DNA from: an uncultured Collinsella sp.
Lineage (GTDB): Bacteria; Actinomycetota; Coriobacteriia; Coriobacteriales; Coriobacteriaceae
DNA length: 64,000 nucleotides
Direction: 5' to 3'
NCBI GenBank assembly: GCA_959019775.1
Contig: CAUEPS010000001.1
Coordinates: forward strand, 1-64,000
The notes under the pieces are model-generated. The model was not told the origin of the DNA. It did no database searches and was given only the letters and a program-made list of their open reading frames with translations. Both the position numbers and the translations under genes were made by a program. Shown here in pieces: positions 8,386 to 15,846 of this stretch (its first letter is position 1; each line of letters starts with the position of its first letter).

Positions 8386-8415
8386 TTGCGTATGGCGGCA
8401 GCAGGGTGCTATAGT
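8386..8415 (+). promoter_or_regulatory. Promoter of veg-ispE
   Basis: TTGCGT (8386-8391) and TATAGT (8410-8415) are separated by 18 bases, and a TG one base before the -10 makes it an extended -10. It lies about 65 bases before the veg start. Confidence 0.6.
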
Positions 8416-8482
8416 ATTAGAGTTTTGTCTATCTTAGGGGTATTATCCCCTTTTTGAATTGCACCTTCTGGAGGCCCTGTTC

Positions 8483-8779
8483 ATGGAAGAGATGGAAGTC
8501 AATCACGTCGACGACATCCACGAGAAGCTGACCGATATGGTGGGCGATCGCGTCAAGGTGAAGGCCAACATGGGCCGTACCCGCGTCGTCGAGCGCATGG
8601 GCACCATCAAGAGCGTCCACCCGGCCGTCTTCATTGTCGAGGTCGACGAGCGTCGTGGCCGCAAGTCGCGTCAGTCCTACCAGTATATCGATGTGCTCAC
8701 CGGTCAGGTCGAGCTGTTCGACCCCGAGAGCGGCGAGCACATCTTTACCCCGCTCGGCAATCAGCTCGAGGAGCATTAA
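8483..8779 (+). CDS. veg: Veg-family protein
   Basis: This is a small cytosolic protein of 98 residues of the Veg family (formerly DUF1021). In Bacillus subtilis the homologue stimulates biofilm matrix genes; the biochemical role is unknown. The family core is visible in VGDRVKVKANMGRTRVVE followed by a beta-rich segment ending in the acidic tail. The ATG at 8483 has CTGGAGG 8 bases ahead and is preferred over an upstream in-frame TTG at 8459. ispE starts 2 bases after the stop, as in the veg-ispE neighbourhood of Firmicutes. Confidence 0.85.
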   Translation: MEEMEVNHVDDIHEKLTDMVGDRVKVKANMGRTRVVERMGTIKSVHPAVFIVEVDERRGRKSRQSYQYIDVLTGQVELFDPESGEHIFTPLGNQLEEH

Positions 8780-8781
8780 CG

Positions 8782-9678
8782 GTGACCGATCGGTCCCTGA
8801 CTCTTTCCGCGCCGGCAAAGATTAACCTCTACCTGGGGGTTCATACCGAGCGCGATGACCGCGGCTACCACAGGGTCGATTCCCTGATGGCAGCCGTCGG
8901 TCTTTCCGATACCGTGACGGTCACGCCGTCGCAGGCGCTGACCGTCCAGACGGTTCCAGCATCAGATTTTCCCATGCAAAAGAATACAGCGTATCGGGCT
9001 GCGGTTGCTATGGCCGAGCATTATGGTCGCGAGGCAAACATCTGCGTGACGATTGAGAAGCGCATTCCATTGTGCGCCGGCTTGGGCGGCCCCTCGACGG
9101 ATGCGGCCGCGGTCATTGTCGCCTTGGCGGAGCTCTGGGGCATTGATCGCACCGACCCAGCGCTCGATGACATTGCGCGGGGCATTGGTGCCGACGTCCC
9201 GTTCTTTTTGCACGCGAGCCCTGCGTTTTACGTAGGTGGGGGAGACGTGCTGGCAACTGAATACTCCGCGCTGCCCGCGACGCCCGTTGTGCTGGTTAAG
9301 CCGCGGGAGGCGAGCGTTTCGACAATTGAAGCCTATCGACGTTTTGACGAGGCCCCGGTGCCTGCGGACAAGCCCGGCGCGATAGCTTCTGCCTTGCGTG
9401 CTGGTGATGCCGAGACGGCATATGCGCTCATCCATAACAACCTGGGTGTCATTTCCGCACAGATGGAGCCGCAGATTCAAACGGTCCTCGACTGGCTGCG
9501 TAAACAGGACGGAACCGTTGCTGTAGATGTGTGCGGATCGGGTGCCTGCTCGTTTGCCATTTGCGACACCGCTGCCACGGTCGAAAGGCTTGCCGATGCT
9601 GCCCAGCAAAATGGCTGGTGGGCCTGCGCGACTGAGCTTATTCCCAACACGGTTCAAATCGACGCGCCAAAGAAATAA
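8782..9678 (+). CDS. ispE: 4-diphosphocytidyl-2-C-methyl-D-erythritol kinase
   Basis: IspE phosphorylates CDP-methylerythritol, the fourth step of the MEP isoprenoid pathway. It is a GHMP kinase of 298 residues. The N-terminal SAPAKINLYLGV carries the substrate lysine (residues 8-19), the ATP-binding loop PLCAGLGGPSTDAAA lies near residues 95-109, and the C-terminal GSGACSFAI motif near residue 251. Translation starts at GTG, 2 bases after veg. ispD and ispF are in the same window (29444-30656), so three MEP genes are present, in two clusters. Confidence 0.95.
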   Translation: MTDRSLTLSAPAKINLYLGVHTERDDRGYHRVDSLMAAVGLSDTVTVTPSQALTVQTVPASDFPMQKNTAYRAAVAMAEHYGREANICVTIEKRIPLCAGLGGPSTDAAAVIVALAELWGIDRTDPALDDIARGIGADVPFFLHASPAFYVGGGDVLATEYSALPATPVVLVKPREASVSTIEAYRRFDEAPVPADKPGAIASALRAGDAETAYALIHNNLGVISAQMEPQIQTVLDWLRKQDGTVAVDVCGSGACSFAICDTAATVERLADAAQQNGWWACATELIPNTVQIDAPKK

Positions 9679-9727
9679 AAATTTCTCTAGCACGCGGCGA
9701 AAATCTTTGTTACTATAGTCGAGCTAA

Positions 9728-9804
9728 CGGGTTGTGGCTCAGTTTGGTAGAGCACTGCGTTCGGGACGCAGGGGTCGCTGGTTCAAATCCAGTCAACCCG
9801 ACCA
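9728..9804 (+). tRNA. tRNA-Pro (anticodon CGG)
   Basis: The acceptor CGGGTTG pairs with CAACCCG. The anticodon stem CTGCG/CGCAG encloses TTCGGGA, giving anticodon CGG (proline). The T-arm has GGTTCAAATCC. CCA is encoded at 9802-9804. A TATAGT -10 box lies at 9714-9719 and a terminator follows at once. Confidence 0.95.
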
Positions 9805-9814
9805 GAGCATGAGG

Positions 9815-9843
9815 AGGGACCGCTTCTTGCGGTCCCTTTTTTT
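9815..9843 (+). terminator. Terminator after tRNA-Pro
   Basis: AGGGACCGC (9815-9823) pairs with GCGGTCCCT (9829-9837) over a 5-base loop and is followed by seven T. This is a strong intrinsic terminator. Confidence 0.9.
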
Positions 9844-9851
9844 AGCTAGTG

Positions 9852-9880
9852 TTGTGATACCGCGATACCCGCGGTATACT
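9852..9880 (+). promoter_or_regulatory. Promoter of tatA
   Basis: TTGTGA (9852-9857) and TATACT (9875-9880) are 17 bases apart. The spacer contains the palindrome TACCGCG/CGCGGTA, which could bind a regulator. It lies 37 bases before tatA. Confidence 0.6.
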
Positions 9881-9916
9881 CATTCGAGCTTGTCTCGCTG
9901 TATTGTGGAGGTCTAC

Positions 9917-10192
9917 ATGTTTGGACTGAGGGCTCCTGAGCTCATCATTATTCTCGTCGTTGTCCTGATTATCTTCGGGCCCAAGAACCTGCCGAAGCTC
10001 GGCAAGTCCCTCGGCTCTACCGTCAAGAATATCCGTGAGGGTATGGAGGGCGACGATAAGGCCGAGACCAAGCAGGCCGAGGAGGTCGTGGTCGAGCAGT
10101 CCGAGGAGGACAAGGAGATCGCTGAGCTCGAGGCCAAGCTCGCTGCTGCCAAGAAGAAGCAGGCAGAGGACAGCGACGCGGACGCAGAGTAG
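9917..10192 (+). CDS. tatA: Sec-independent protein translocase TatA
   Basis: TatA forms the pore-like assembly of the twin-arginine pathway, which exports folded proteins. The 91-residue protein has one N-terminal transmembrane helix (about residues 7-20), then the FGPKNLPKLGKSLG amphipathic-helix signature, then a highly acidic and lysine-rich cytoplasmic tail. The ATG has GGAGG 5 bases ahead. No tatC or tatB lies beside it, so the partners must be elsewhere. It is bounded by its own promoter and terminator (10218-10250), which suggests a single-gene transcript. Confidence 0.92.
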   Translation: MFGLRAPELIIILVVVLIIFGPKNLPKLGKSLGSTVKNIREGMEGDDKAETKQAEEVVVEQSEEDKEIAELEAKLAAAKKKQAEDSDADAE

Positions 10193-10217
10193 TCCCATCC
10201 CTTTGGGGTGAGCACCT

Positions 10218-10250
10218 GACCGGCTTGCCCGCAGGCTAGCCGGTCTTTTT
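10218..10250 (+). terminator. Terminator after tatA
   Basis: GACCGGCT (10218-10225) pairs with AGCCGGTC (10238-10245), followed by five T. Confidence 0.85.
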
Positions 10251-10298
10251 CGTTTTGTTGACAGTTGATTGTTTGATCAGAGTTGGGGAGATATCCGT

Positions 10299-10769
10299 AT
10301 GGACGCAAGCCAGATCGTACTGACCGCTGAGGGCCGCCAGAAGCTCGTCGAGGAGCTCGCTTGGCGTGAGGGCGATTACGCCAAGGAGATCGTCGAGGAC
10401 ATCAAGGAAGCCCGCGCGTTCGGCGACCTTTCGGAGAACTCCGAGTACGACGCCGCTAAGGACAAGCAGGCCCAGAACGCCGCTCGTATTGCCGAGATCC
10501 AGGCCATCCTCGCCAACGCTCAGGTTGCTGCCACCACGGGCGACCTGACCGTCTCCATCGGTTCCACCGTTTCGCTGATTGATCCCAACGGCGAGGTCAT
10601 GGAAGTCACGCTCGTTGGTACCACCGAGACCAACTCGCTCGAGCACAAGATCTCCAACGAGTCTCCGGTCGGTCACGCCATCATCGGTCACGGCGAGGGT
10701 GATTCCGTCGAGGTCGTTACGCCTTCCGGCAAGACTCGCGTCTACACCATCGCCAAGATCGCACGCTAG
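10299..10769 (+). CDS. greA: Transcription elongation factor GreA
   Basis: GreA rescues backtracked RNA polymerase by stimulating cleavage of the transcript. The 156-residue protein has the N-terminal coiled coil (about residues 5-75) with the acidic tip in GDLSENSEYDAAK, and a C-terminal FKBP-like domain with SPVGHAIIGH near residues 124-133. The ATG at 10299 has GGGGAG upstream. The longer in-frame start at 10269 would only add ten unrelated residues. Terminators on both sides suggest independent transcription, with lysS next. Confidence 0.95.
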   Translation: MDASQIVLTAEGRQKLVEELAWREGDYAKEIVEDIKEARAFGDLSENSEYDAAKDKQAQNAARIAEIQAILANAQVAATTGDLTVSIGSTVSLIDPNGEVMEVTLVGTTETNSLEHKISNESPVGHAIIGHGEGDSVEVVTPSGKTRVYTIAKIAR

Positions 10770-10797
10770 ACCACGGTCCCGCGTAAAGGTATGTTTT

Positions 10798-10830
10798 CGC
10801 TCCCTGGGACCGAATCCTGGGGAGCGTTTT
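10798..10830 (+). terminator. Terminator between greA and lysS
   Basis: CGCTCCC (10798-10804) pairs with GGGAGCG (10820-10826), with further pairing in the loop, followed by TTTT. It may terminate greA or attenuate lysS, whose start is 19 bases downstream. Confidence 0.7.
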
Positions 10831-10848
10831 AGTTTGAGGAGCTAACTT

Positions 10849-12813
10849 ATGGCAGAGAACCAGAACGCCGCCGATCAGGCATCGACGCTCAACGACGAGC
10901 GCGCCACCCGCCTGGCCAAGCGCGCCGCCCTGTTCGAGGCGGGCCAGAACCCCTATCCCGAGCACTCTGAGCTTGAGGACTACGTCGCCGATATCGAGGC
11001 TAAGTACGCCGAGCTTGCCGATGGCGAGGACACCGAGGACGTCGTGAAGATCGCCGGCCGCGTGGTCGCCAAGCGCGGTCAGGGCAAGATCATGTTCATC
11101 GTCGTGCGCGATGCGACTGCCGAGATTCAGCTGTTCTGCCGCATCAACGACATGGACGAGGCCGCCTGGAATACGCTCAAGGCCCTCGACCTGGGCGACA
11201 TCCTGGGCGTGACCGGCGTGGTCGTGCGCACCCAGCGCGGCCAGCTTTCCGTTGCCCCTAAGAGCGCGACCCTGCTTTCCAAGGCCGTTCGTCCGCTGCC
11301 CGAGAAGTTCCACGGTCTTTCCGACAAGGAGACCCGCTATCGCCAGCGCTATGTCGATCTGATCGCCAACGACGACGTTCGCGAGACCTTCCGTAAGCGT
11401 TCGCAGATTCTCTCTACCTTCCGTCGCTTTATGGAGTCCGACGGTTACATGGAGGTCGAGACCCCCATCCTGCAGACCATCCAGGGCGGCGCTACCGCCA
11501 AGCCGTTCATTACCCACTTCAACGCGCTCGATCAGGAGTGCTACCTGCGTATTGCCACCGAGCTCCATCTCAAGCGCTGCATCGTCGGTGGTTTTGAGCG
11601 CGTGTTCGAGATCGGCCGCATCTTCCGTAACGAGGGCATGGACCTTACCCACAACCCCGAGTTCACCACGATGGAGGCCTACCGTGCCTTCTCAGACCTC
11701 GAGGGCATGAAGGCGCTCGCCCAGGGTGTCATTAAGGCGGCTAACAAGGCCATCGGCAACCCCGAGGTCATCGAGTACCAGGGCCAGACCATCGACCTTT
11801 CTGGTGAGTGGGCCAGCCGTCCCATGACCGACATCGTCTCCGACGTGCTCGGCAAGCAGGTCACCATCGACACGCCGGTCGAGGAGCTTGCTGCCGCCGC
11901 GCGCGAGAAGGGCCTGGAGATCAAGCCCGAGTGGACTGCCGGCAAGATCATCGCCGAGATTTACGATGAGCTGGGCGAGGACACCATCGTCAACCCGACC
12001 TTCGTGTGCGATTACCCCATCGAGGTCAGCCCGCTCGCTAAGCGTTTTGAGGACGACCCGCGTTTGACTCACCGCTTTGAGCTGGTCATCGCCGGCCACG
12101 AGTACGCCAACGCATTCTCCGAGCTCAACGACCCGGTCGACCAGGCTGAGCGCTTTGCTGCCCAGATGGCCGAGAAGGCCGGCGGCGACGATGAGGCTAT
12201 GGAGTATGACGAGGACTACGTGCGCGCCCTCGAGTACGGTATGCCTCCCGCGGGCGGCATTGGCATTGGTATCGACCGCGTGGTCATGCTGCTTACTAAC
12301 CAGGCTTCTATCCGCGACGTCCTGCTGTTCCCGCACATGAAGCCCGAGAAGGGTTTCCAGTCCGGTGCCGCTGCCGCCAAGGCTGCAGAGGCCGGCAACG
12401 CCGCGAGCCCATTCGTTAAGTCGCTTAAGCCCACGCTCGATTACTCCAAGATCGCCGTTGAGCCGCTGTTTGAGGAGTTCGTCGACTTTGATACCTTCTC
12501 CAAGAGCGATTTCCGCGCTGTGAAGGTCAAGGCATGCGAGGCCGTCAAGAAGTCCAAGAAGCTGCTGAACTTTACGCTCGACGACGGTACCGGTACCGAC
12601 CGCACCATCCTCTCCGGTATTCACGCTTATTACGAGCCCGAGGACCTGGTCGGCAAGACCTTGCTCGCCATCACCAACCTGCCTCCGCGCAAGATGATGG
12701 GTATTCCCAGCTGCGGCATGCTGATCAGCGCTGTCCACGAGGAGGAGGGCGAGGAGCGCCTCAACCTGATCCAGCTCGACGCCTCCATCCCCGCCGGCGC
12801 AAAGATGTACTAG
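10849..12813 (+). CDS. lysS: Lysyl-tRNA synthetase, class II, with C-terminal tRNA-binding domain
   Basis: This enzyme charges tRNA-Lys. Residues 1-500 form a normal class II LysRS: an N-terminal OB fold, motif 1 around EVETPILQ (about residue 202), motif 2 with FRNEGMDLTHNPEF (about 259), and motif 3 GIGIGIDRV (about 470). The protein is 654 residues long, roughly 150 more than usual. After a linker, residues 547-654 form an EMAP-II/Trbp111-type tRNA-binding OB domain (ending LPPRKMMGIPSCGMLISA and further), as found at the end of many MetRS. A GAGGAG site precedes the ATG. The fusion probably increases tRNA affinity (inference). Confidence 0.93.
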   Translation: MAENQNAADQASTLNDERATRLAKRAALFEAGQNPYPEHSELEDYVADIEAKYAELADGEDTEDVVKIAGRVVAKRGQGKIMFIVVRDATAEIQLFCRINDMDEAAWNTLKALDLGDILGVTGVVVRTQRGQLSVAPKSATLLSKAVRPLPEKFHGLSDKETRYRQRYVDLIANDDVRETFRKRSQILSTFRRFMESDGYMEVETPILQTIQGGATAKPFITHFNALDQECYLRIATELHLKRCIVGGFERVFEIGRIFRNEGMDLTHNPEFTTMEAYRAFSDLEGMKALAQGVIKAANKAIGNPEVIEYQGQTIDLSGEWASRPMTDIVSDVLGKQVTIDTPVEELAAAAREKGLEIKPEWTAGKIIAEIYDELGEDTIVNPTFVCDYPIEVSPLAKRFEDDPRLTHRFELVIAGHEYANAFSELNDPVDQAERFAAQMAEKAGGDDEAMEYDEDYVRALEYGMPPAGGIGIGIDRVVMLLTNQASIRDVLLFPHMKPEKGFQSGAAAAKAAEAGNAASPFVKSLKPTLDYSKIAVEPLFEEFVDFDTFSKSDFRAVKVKACEAVKKSKKLLNFTLDDGTGTDRTILSGIHAYYEPEDLVGKTLLAITNLPPRKMMGIPSCGMLISAVHEEEGEERLNLIQLDASIPAGAKMY

Positions 12814-12815
12814 GG

Positions 12816-12845
12816 GGTTACGGCGTTTTGCCAAACGCCGTAACC
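12816..12845. repeat. Perfect 13-bp hairpin after lysS
   Basis: GGTTACGGCGTTT (12816-12828) pairs with AAACGCCGTAACC (12833-12845) around a 4-base loop, starting 2 bases after the lysS stop. It is a sister of the hairpin after dtd (8300-8327): the GTTACG...CGTAAC frame is shared, and paired changes keep the stem. It lacks a T-run. Confidence 0.7.
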
Positions 12846-12857
12846 AGTTGACGCTGC

Positions 12858-12956
12858 AAGCCCGCCAGAGCGGCAATCTGCCTTTCAACTTCGGCGGCAT
12901 GACCAAAAGGTCAATGCCGCCTTGTTTCAAGGCACCTTGCTCGCTCTGGCGGGCTT
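12858..12956. repeat. Cloverleaf-like inverted-repeat element
   Basis: A perfect 15-bp outer stem joins AAGCCCGCCAGAGCG (12858-12872) and its complement (12942-12956). Inside it is a strong hairpin, GGCGGCAT (12893-12900) with ATGCCGCC (12914-12921), extended by GACC/GGTC with an AAAA loop. A smaller hairpin CAAGG/CCTTG lies at 12928-12939, and a weak one (GCA/TGC) near 12873-12881. A few T follow the outer stem. It may be a structured RNA, a terminator or a small mobile element. No gene is seen here. Confidence 0.6.
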
Positions 12957-13134
12957 TCGCTGTCGTTGCCAAGGCATCGGCGTTGCCTTGGCTGTCAATA
13001 GTCATTGTGGACGTTCTTAAACGACTACCCAACGGCTATTGTGCACATGGCTCGCATGACAGCCGTCTCTTTTATGTTTCCTTTAGCCGTTGCTGCCTAG
13101 GATGGGGGTTAGTCGGTAGGAAGGGAGCGCCCGT

Positions 13135-14703
13135 ATGGACGATGTGAGCGAGCGTGCAATCGAAGAGGACATGCTCGATCAGTTCAATTACTTTGATGAT
13201 GAGGACGAGGAGCTGATCGACCGTCGCGAGCCAGCGCCGCTTGACTCATTTGATCTGGTCGATGAGGAGCCCGGCGAGGACGAGGGCGAATCAACGGAGC
13301 CCCCACAGCCTTCGCGCCTTGACTCGCTGCTTTCGAGAGCCCCCCTACACCATGGCGTTCGTGCCGGCGCACTCCATATGAAAACTGACTGGCACCAGAT
13401 CGTGACGGCAGGCGATGAACTTGCCGTCGATGCGCCGCTCACCGATAAATCATCCATCATTTGCCGCACCGGCATGCTTATGCTGGCAAGCGGAACGGGT
13501 GCCTGGCGCGTGCGCGATACCATGAATCGTGTTGCCGCTGTACTCGGCGTCACGATTCACGTCGACCTGAGTCTTCTGTCGTTTGAGTGCACCTGCATCG
13601 AAGATGGTCACTGCTTTAACGAGGTTGTCAGCCTGCCCACAACGGGAGTCAATACCCATCGCATTTGGATGATGGAGAGTTTCCTCAAGGAAATCGAGAC
13701 CTATGGTCGTCGCTTCACGGTGCACGAGTATCACGAGATGCTCAAGACCGTTGAGAGTTCAAAACCTGATTACGCGCCTTGGCAACAGGGCCTTGCGGCG
13801 GCCTGCGCCTGTGGCGCCTTCGTTTTTTTGCTCGGCGGCGGCCCTATCGAGATGGCCTGCGCGTTCGTGGGCGCGGGTGTCGGCAACTTTGCCCGCTCCC
13901 ATATTCTCAAGCAAGGCCTTGGTCAGTTCAGCGCGCTGACGACCGGCGTTGCGCTCGCTTGCGTTTCGTATCTGCTGGCATTGCTCGGCCTTGGCCAGGT
14001 CATACCGGGGGCAATGTCGCACCAAGAAGGCTATATCGGCGCCATGCTCTTTGTGATTCCCGGCTTTCCACTCATTACGGCAGGCCTCGACATCGCTAAG
14101 CTCGACATGCGAAGCGGTATCGAGCGCCTTTCATATGCCGTATCGATTATTGTGATGGCGACCCTCGTAGGTTGGATGGTTGCCGAGTGTGTTGGCCTGG
14201 CGCCGGACGACTTTGCCCCACTGGGCCTTTCGCCGCTTGCCCTTACGCTCCTGCGCGTGGTGATGAGCTTCGTTGGCGTATTCGGCTTCTCGGTGATGTT
14301 CAACAGCCCGGTAAAGATGGCCGCGGCAGCTGGGTTGATCGGCGCCGTGTCCAATACCCTGCGTCTGACCCTTGTCGATGCGCCGACGATGATTCCCTTC
14401 CTGGGCCTCAGCACGGGAATGCCTCCCGAGGCAGCAGCGTTTATCGGCGCGCTGGTATCGGGGCTGCTCGCAAGCTTGGCTGAAGTCAAGCTCACCTACC
14501 CGCGCATCGCCCTCACGGTGCCTTCGATTGTCATTATGGTGCCGGGCTTGTATCTGTATCGCTCGATGTATTACATGTGCACCTTCGACACAGTCAATAT
14601 GCTCGGCTGGTTTGTGCGCGCAGTGCTCATCGTGGCGTTTTTGCCCGTTGGCCTGGGTGTGGCGCGTACGCTCACCGACCCTCGCTGGCGCCACACCAGC
14701 TAA
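13135..14703 (+). CDS. Threonine/serine exporter family membrane protein (ThrE type)
   Basis: This is a predicted inner-membrane exporter related to ThrE, which exports threonine and serine. Its 522 residues start with a strongly acidic cytosolic segment (about 1-75). A hydrophilic PF06738-type domain follows, with GTGAWRVRDTMNRVAAVLGV near residues 121-140. From about residue 215 to the end there are some ten hydrophobic helices, covering both ThrE halves in one chain. The amino acid exported cannot be told from sequence. A GGAAGGGAG site precedes the ATG. The stop codon TAA (14701-14703) is the start of a family A hairpin repeat. Confidence 0.85.
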   Translation: MDDVSERAIEEDMLDQFNYFDDEDEELIDRREPAPLDSFDLVDEEPGEDEGESTEPPQPSRLDSLLSRAPLHHGVRAGALHMKTDWHQIVTAGDELAVDAPLTDKSSIICRTGMLMLASGTGAWRVRDTMNRVAAVLGVTIHVDLSLLSFECTCIEDGHCFNEVVSLPTTGVNTHRIWMMESFLKEIETYGRRFTVHEYHEMLKTVESSKPDYAPWQQGLAAACACGAFVFLLGGGPIEMACAFVGAGVGNFARSHILKQGLGQFSALTTGVALACVSYLLALLGLGQVIPGAMSHQEGYIGAMLFVIPGFPLITAGLDIAKLDMRSGIERLSYAVSIIVMATLVGWMVAECVGLAPDDFAPLGLSPLALTLLRVVMSFVGVFGFSVMFNSPVKMAAAAGLIGAVSNTLRLTLVDAPTMIPFLGLSTGMPPEAAAFIGALVSGLLASLAEVKLTYPRIALTVPSIVIMVPGLYLYRSMYYMCTFDTVNMLGWFVRAVLIVAFLPVGLGVARTLTDPRWRHTS

Positions 14704-14736
14704 TTGGTGCAAGGGAGACAGGTTACTTTGCACCAA
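14701..14736 (+). repeat. GGGACAG-type hairpin repeat (family A), thrE copy
   Basis: TTGGTGCAA (14704-14712) pairs with TTGCACCAA (14728-14736). The inner segment reads GGGAGACAGG. The element begins with the stop codon of the exporter gene, as in the other family A copies, and is followed 3 bases later by a family B palindrome. The arms differ from other copies yet still pair. Confidence 0.65.
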
Positions 14737-14739
14737 ATG

Positions 14740-14807
14740 AGTTGCGGTGAAATAGGGACTGAATTGCTGCTTAAAGGGTCAAAACAGTCCGTATTCCACC
14801 GCAACTT
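14740..14807. repeat. Long palindrome repeat (family B), copy 1
   Basis: The left arm 14740-14761 starts AGTTGCGGTG and pairs with 14785-14806, which ends CACCGCAACT, with a few mismatches and a 23-base loop. Related copies lie at 54004-54077 and 63458-63524. From here to 14921 I see no gene. A further 16-bp hairpin with a T-run follows at 14922-14972. Confidence 0.65.
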
Positions 14808-14921
14808 ATGGGGTCGGGGGATTATCGGTGCCCTGCATCTTCATAAACTCAACGCTTACGAAGCGCAGGCCTTTCATGCTAGGCTGGTTTCACCACATAA
14901 GTAGTCGCAGACGCACGTACC

Positions 14922-14972
14922 ACGGGCGGGCGAGATGAAGTCCCAACAGCTCCATCTTGCCCGCCCGTTTTT
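14922..14972 (+). terminator. Strong terminator before the DUF2798 gene
   Basis: A GC-rich 16-bp stem (14922-14937 with 14953-14968, core CGGGCGGGC/GCCCGCCCG) is followed by five T. It may end read-through from the ThrE-type exporter gene or a short leader transcript. Confidence 0.8.
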
Positions 14973-15016
14973 GTTGCGTGGTGCCGCGGCGTAACACAGA
15001 AAGGATTTTGCCCTTT

Positions 15017-15565
15017 ATGCCTATCAACAAACGAGAGAGCCTGCTGTTCACCTTTATCATGTGCTTTTGCATGGTGCTCTGGATGAGCATCTACAACGTT
15101 GCCCTGCAGCATGGGGCCATCAACGGCGAGGTTGTTGCCGCCGCGTGGCTCGGCTTCCCCGTTGCCTACATTTTTGCCATGTGCTGCGACTGGTTCGTCG
15201 CCAGCCCGCTCGCCAAGGGTTTCGCCTTTAAGTACTTGGTCACGCCGGGCAAGAGCTCGCCGCTTGCCATGACGCTCGCCGTCAGCTCCTGCATGGTCGT
15301 TCCCATGGTTATCATCATGTCGCTGTACGGTGCCTGCGAGGGTCTGACGCACATGCCCGGCGGCATCCTTGCGAACCTGTATTCCGTGCCCGCGATCTGG
15401 ATGATCAACATCCCGCATAATTTTGTGATGGCGCTGCCGTGGAACCTTTTGGTAGCCGGTCCGATTTCCCACTTCGTCTTCCGTCGCGCCTTCCCTGTGG
15501 GGACGGTTTTCGAGGAGGAGCATGCCGAGCTCTTGGAGCAGGCTATGGCTCCTGAGTGCGAGTAG
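15017..15565 (+). CDS. DUF2798-family membrane protein
   Basis: This is a 182-residue integral membrane protein of unknown function resembling the DUF2798 family. Four hydrophobic segments are visible, at about residues 8-30, 42-62, 85-108 and 128-155. The start MPINKRESLLFTFIMCFCMV is typical of the family, and the C-terminus is charged and acidic. The ATG at 15017 has an AGAAAGGA site. A longer in-frame reading from 14957 would run into the upstream terminator stem and is unlikely. It stands alone between two terminators. Confidence 0.7.
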   Translation: MPINKRESLLFTFIMCFCMVLWMSIYNVALQHGAINGEVVAAAWLGFPVAYIFAMCCDWFVASPLAKGFAFKYLVTPGKSSPLAMTLAVSSCMVVPMVIIMSLYGACEGLTHMPGGILANLYSVPAIWMINIPHNFVMALPWNLLVAGPISHFVFRRAFPVGTVFEEEHAELLEQAMAPECE

Positions 15566-15567
15566 CT

Positions 15568-15765
15568 CGCTTAGGGATCTGCTGAGCGCGGGCGACTTGC
15601 TTGGTTGGAGCCCTAAGCGTGGATAGCTCTCTCGGCGACATCGCGGGCGTGAGCGGTGCGCATGACCGGAGGGCCCGTGCTGCTCCGTTGCCCGACGTGC
15701 TAGCGCGCAGAACAATCTGTTGGTGCATTCGGCGGCTGCTGAAGCGTTTCGGCAGCCGCTTTTTA
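15568..15765 (+). ncRNA. Structured intergenic region with terminator
   Basis: Just after the DUF2798 gene, CGCTTAGGG (15568-15576) pairs perfectly with CCCTAAGCG (15611-15619). A second set of stems follows (for example CGGAG/CTCCG at 15667-15687), and the region ends in a strong terminator, GCGGCTGC (15732-15739) with GCAGCCGC (15752-15759) plus TTTTT. It is either a long structured 3' end of the DUF2798 transcript or a small RNA. I could not match it to a known RNA family by eye. Confidence 0.4.
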
Positions 15766-15776
15766 TACGGAGTTTA

Positions 15777-15797
15777 AATACAACAGTCTGTTGTATT
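15777..15797. promoter_or_regulatory. 21-bp palindrome, probable TetR operator
   Basis: AATACAACAG (15777-15786), one central T, then CTGTTGTATT (15788-15797) make a perfect palindrome 50 bases before the activase gene. It is the natural binding site for the TetR-family regulator encoded at the end of the same operon (inference). Confidence 0.6.
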
Positions 15798-15846
15798 ACG
15801 TAGAGTGGTATATCTCTAGCGGGAAAAATGCGAGAGACGGAGCATT

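Noticed and set aside
15489..15510. GTGGGGACGG inside the DUF2798 gene as another family A copy
   Set aside because: It encodes a normal part of the protein and has no paired arms.
15777..15797. Palindrome read as a terminator
   Set aside because: It is AT-rich, without a T-run, and lies at promoter distance from the activase start.
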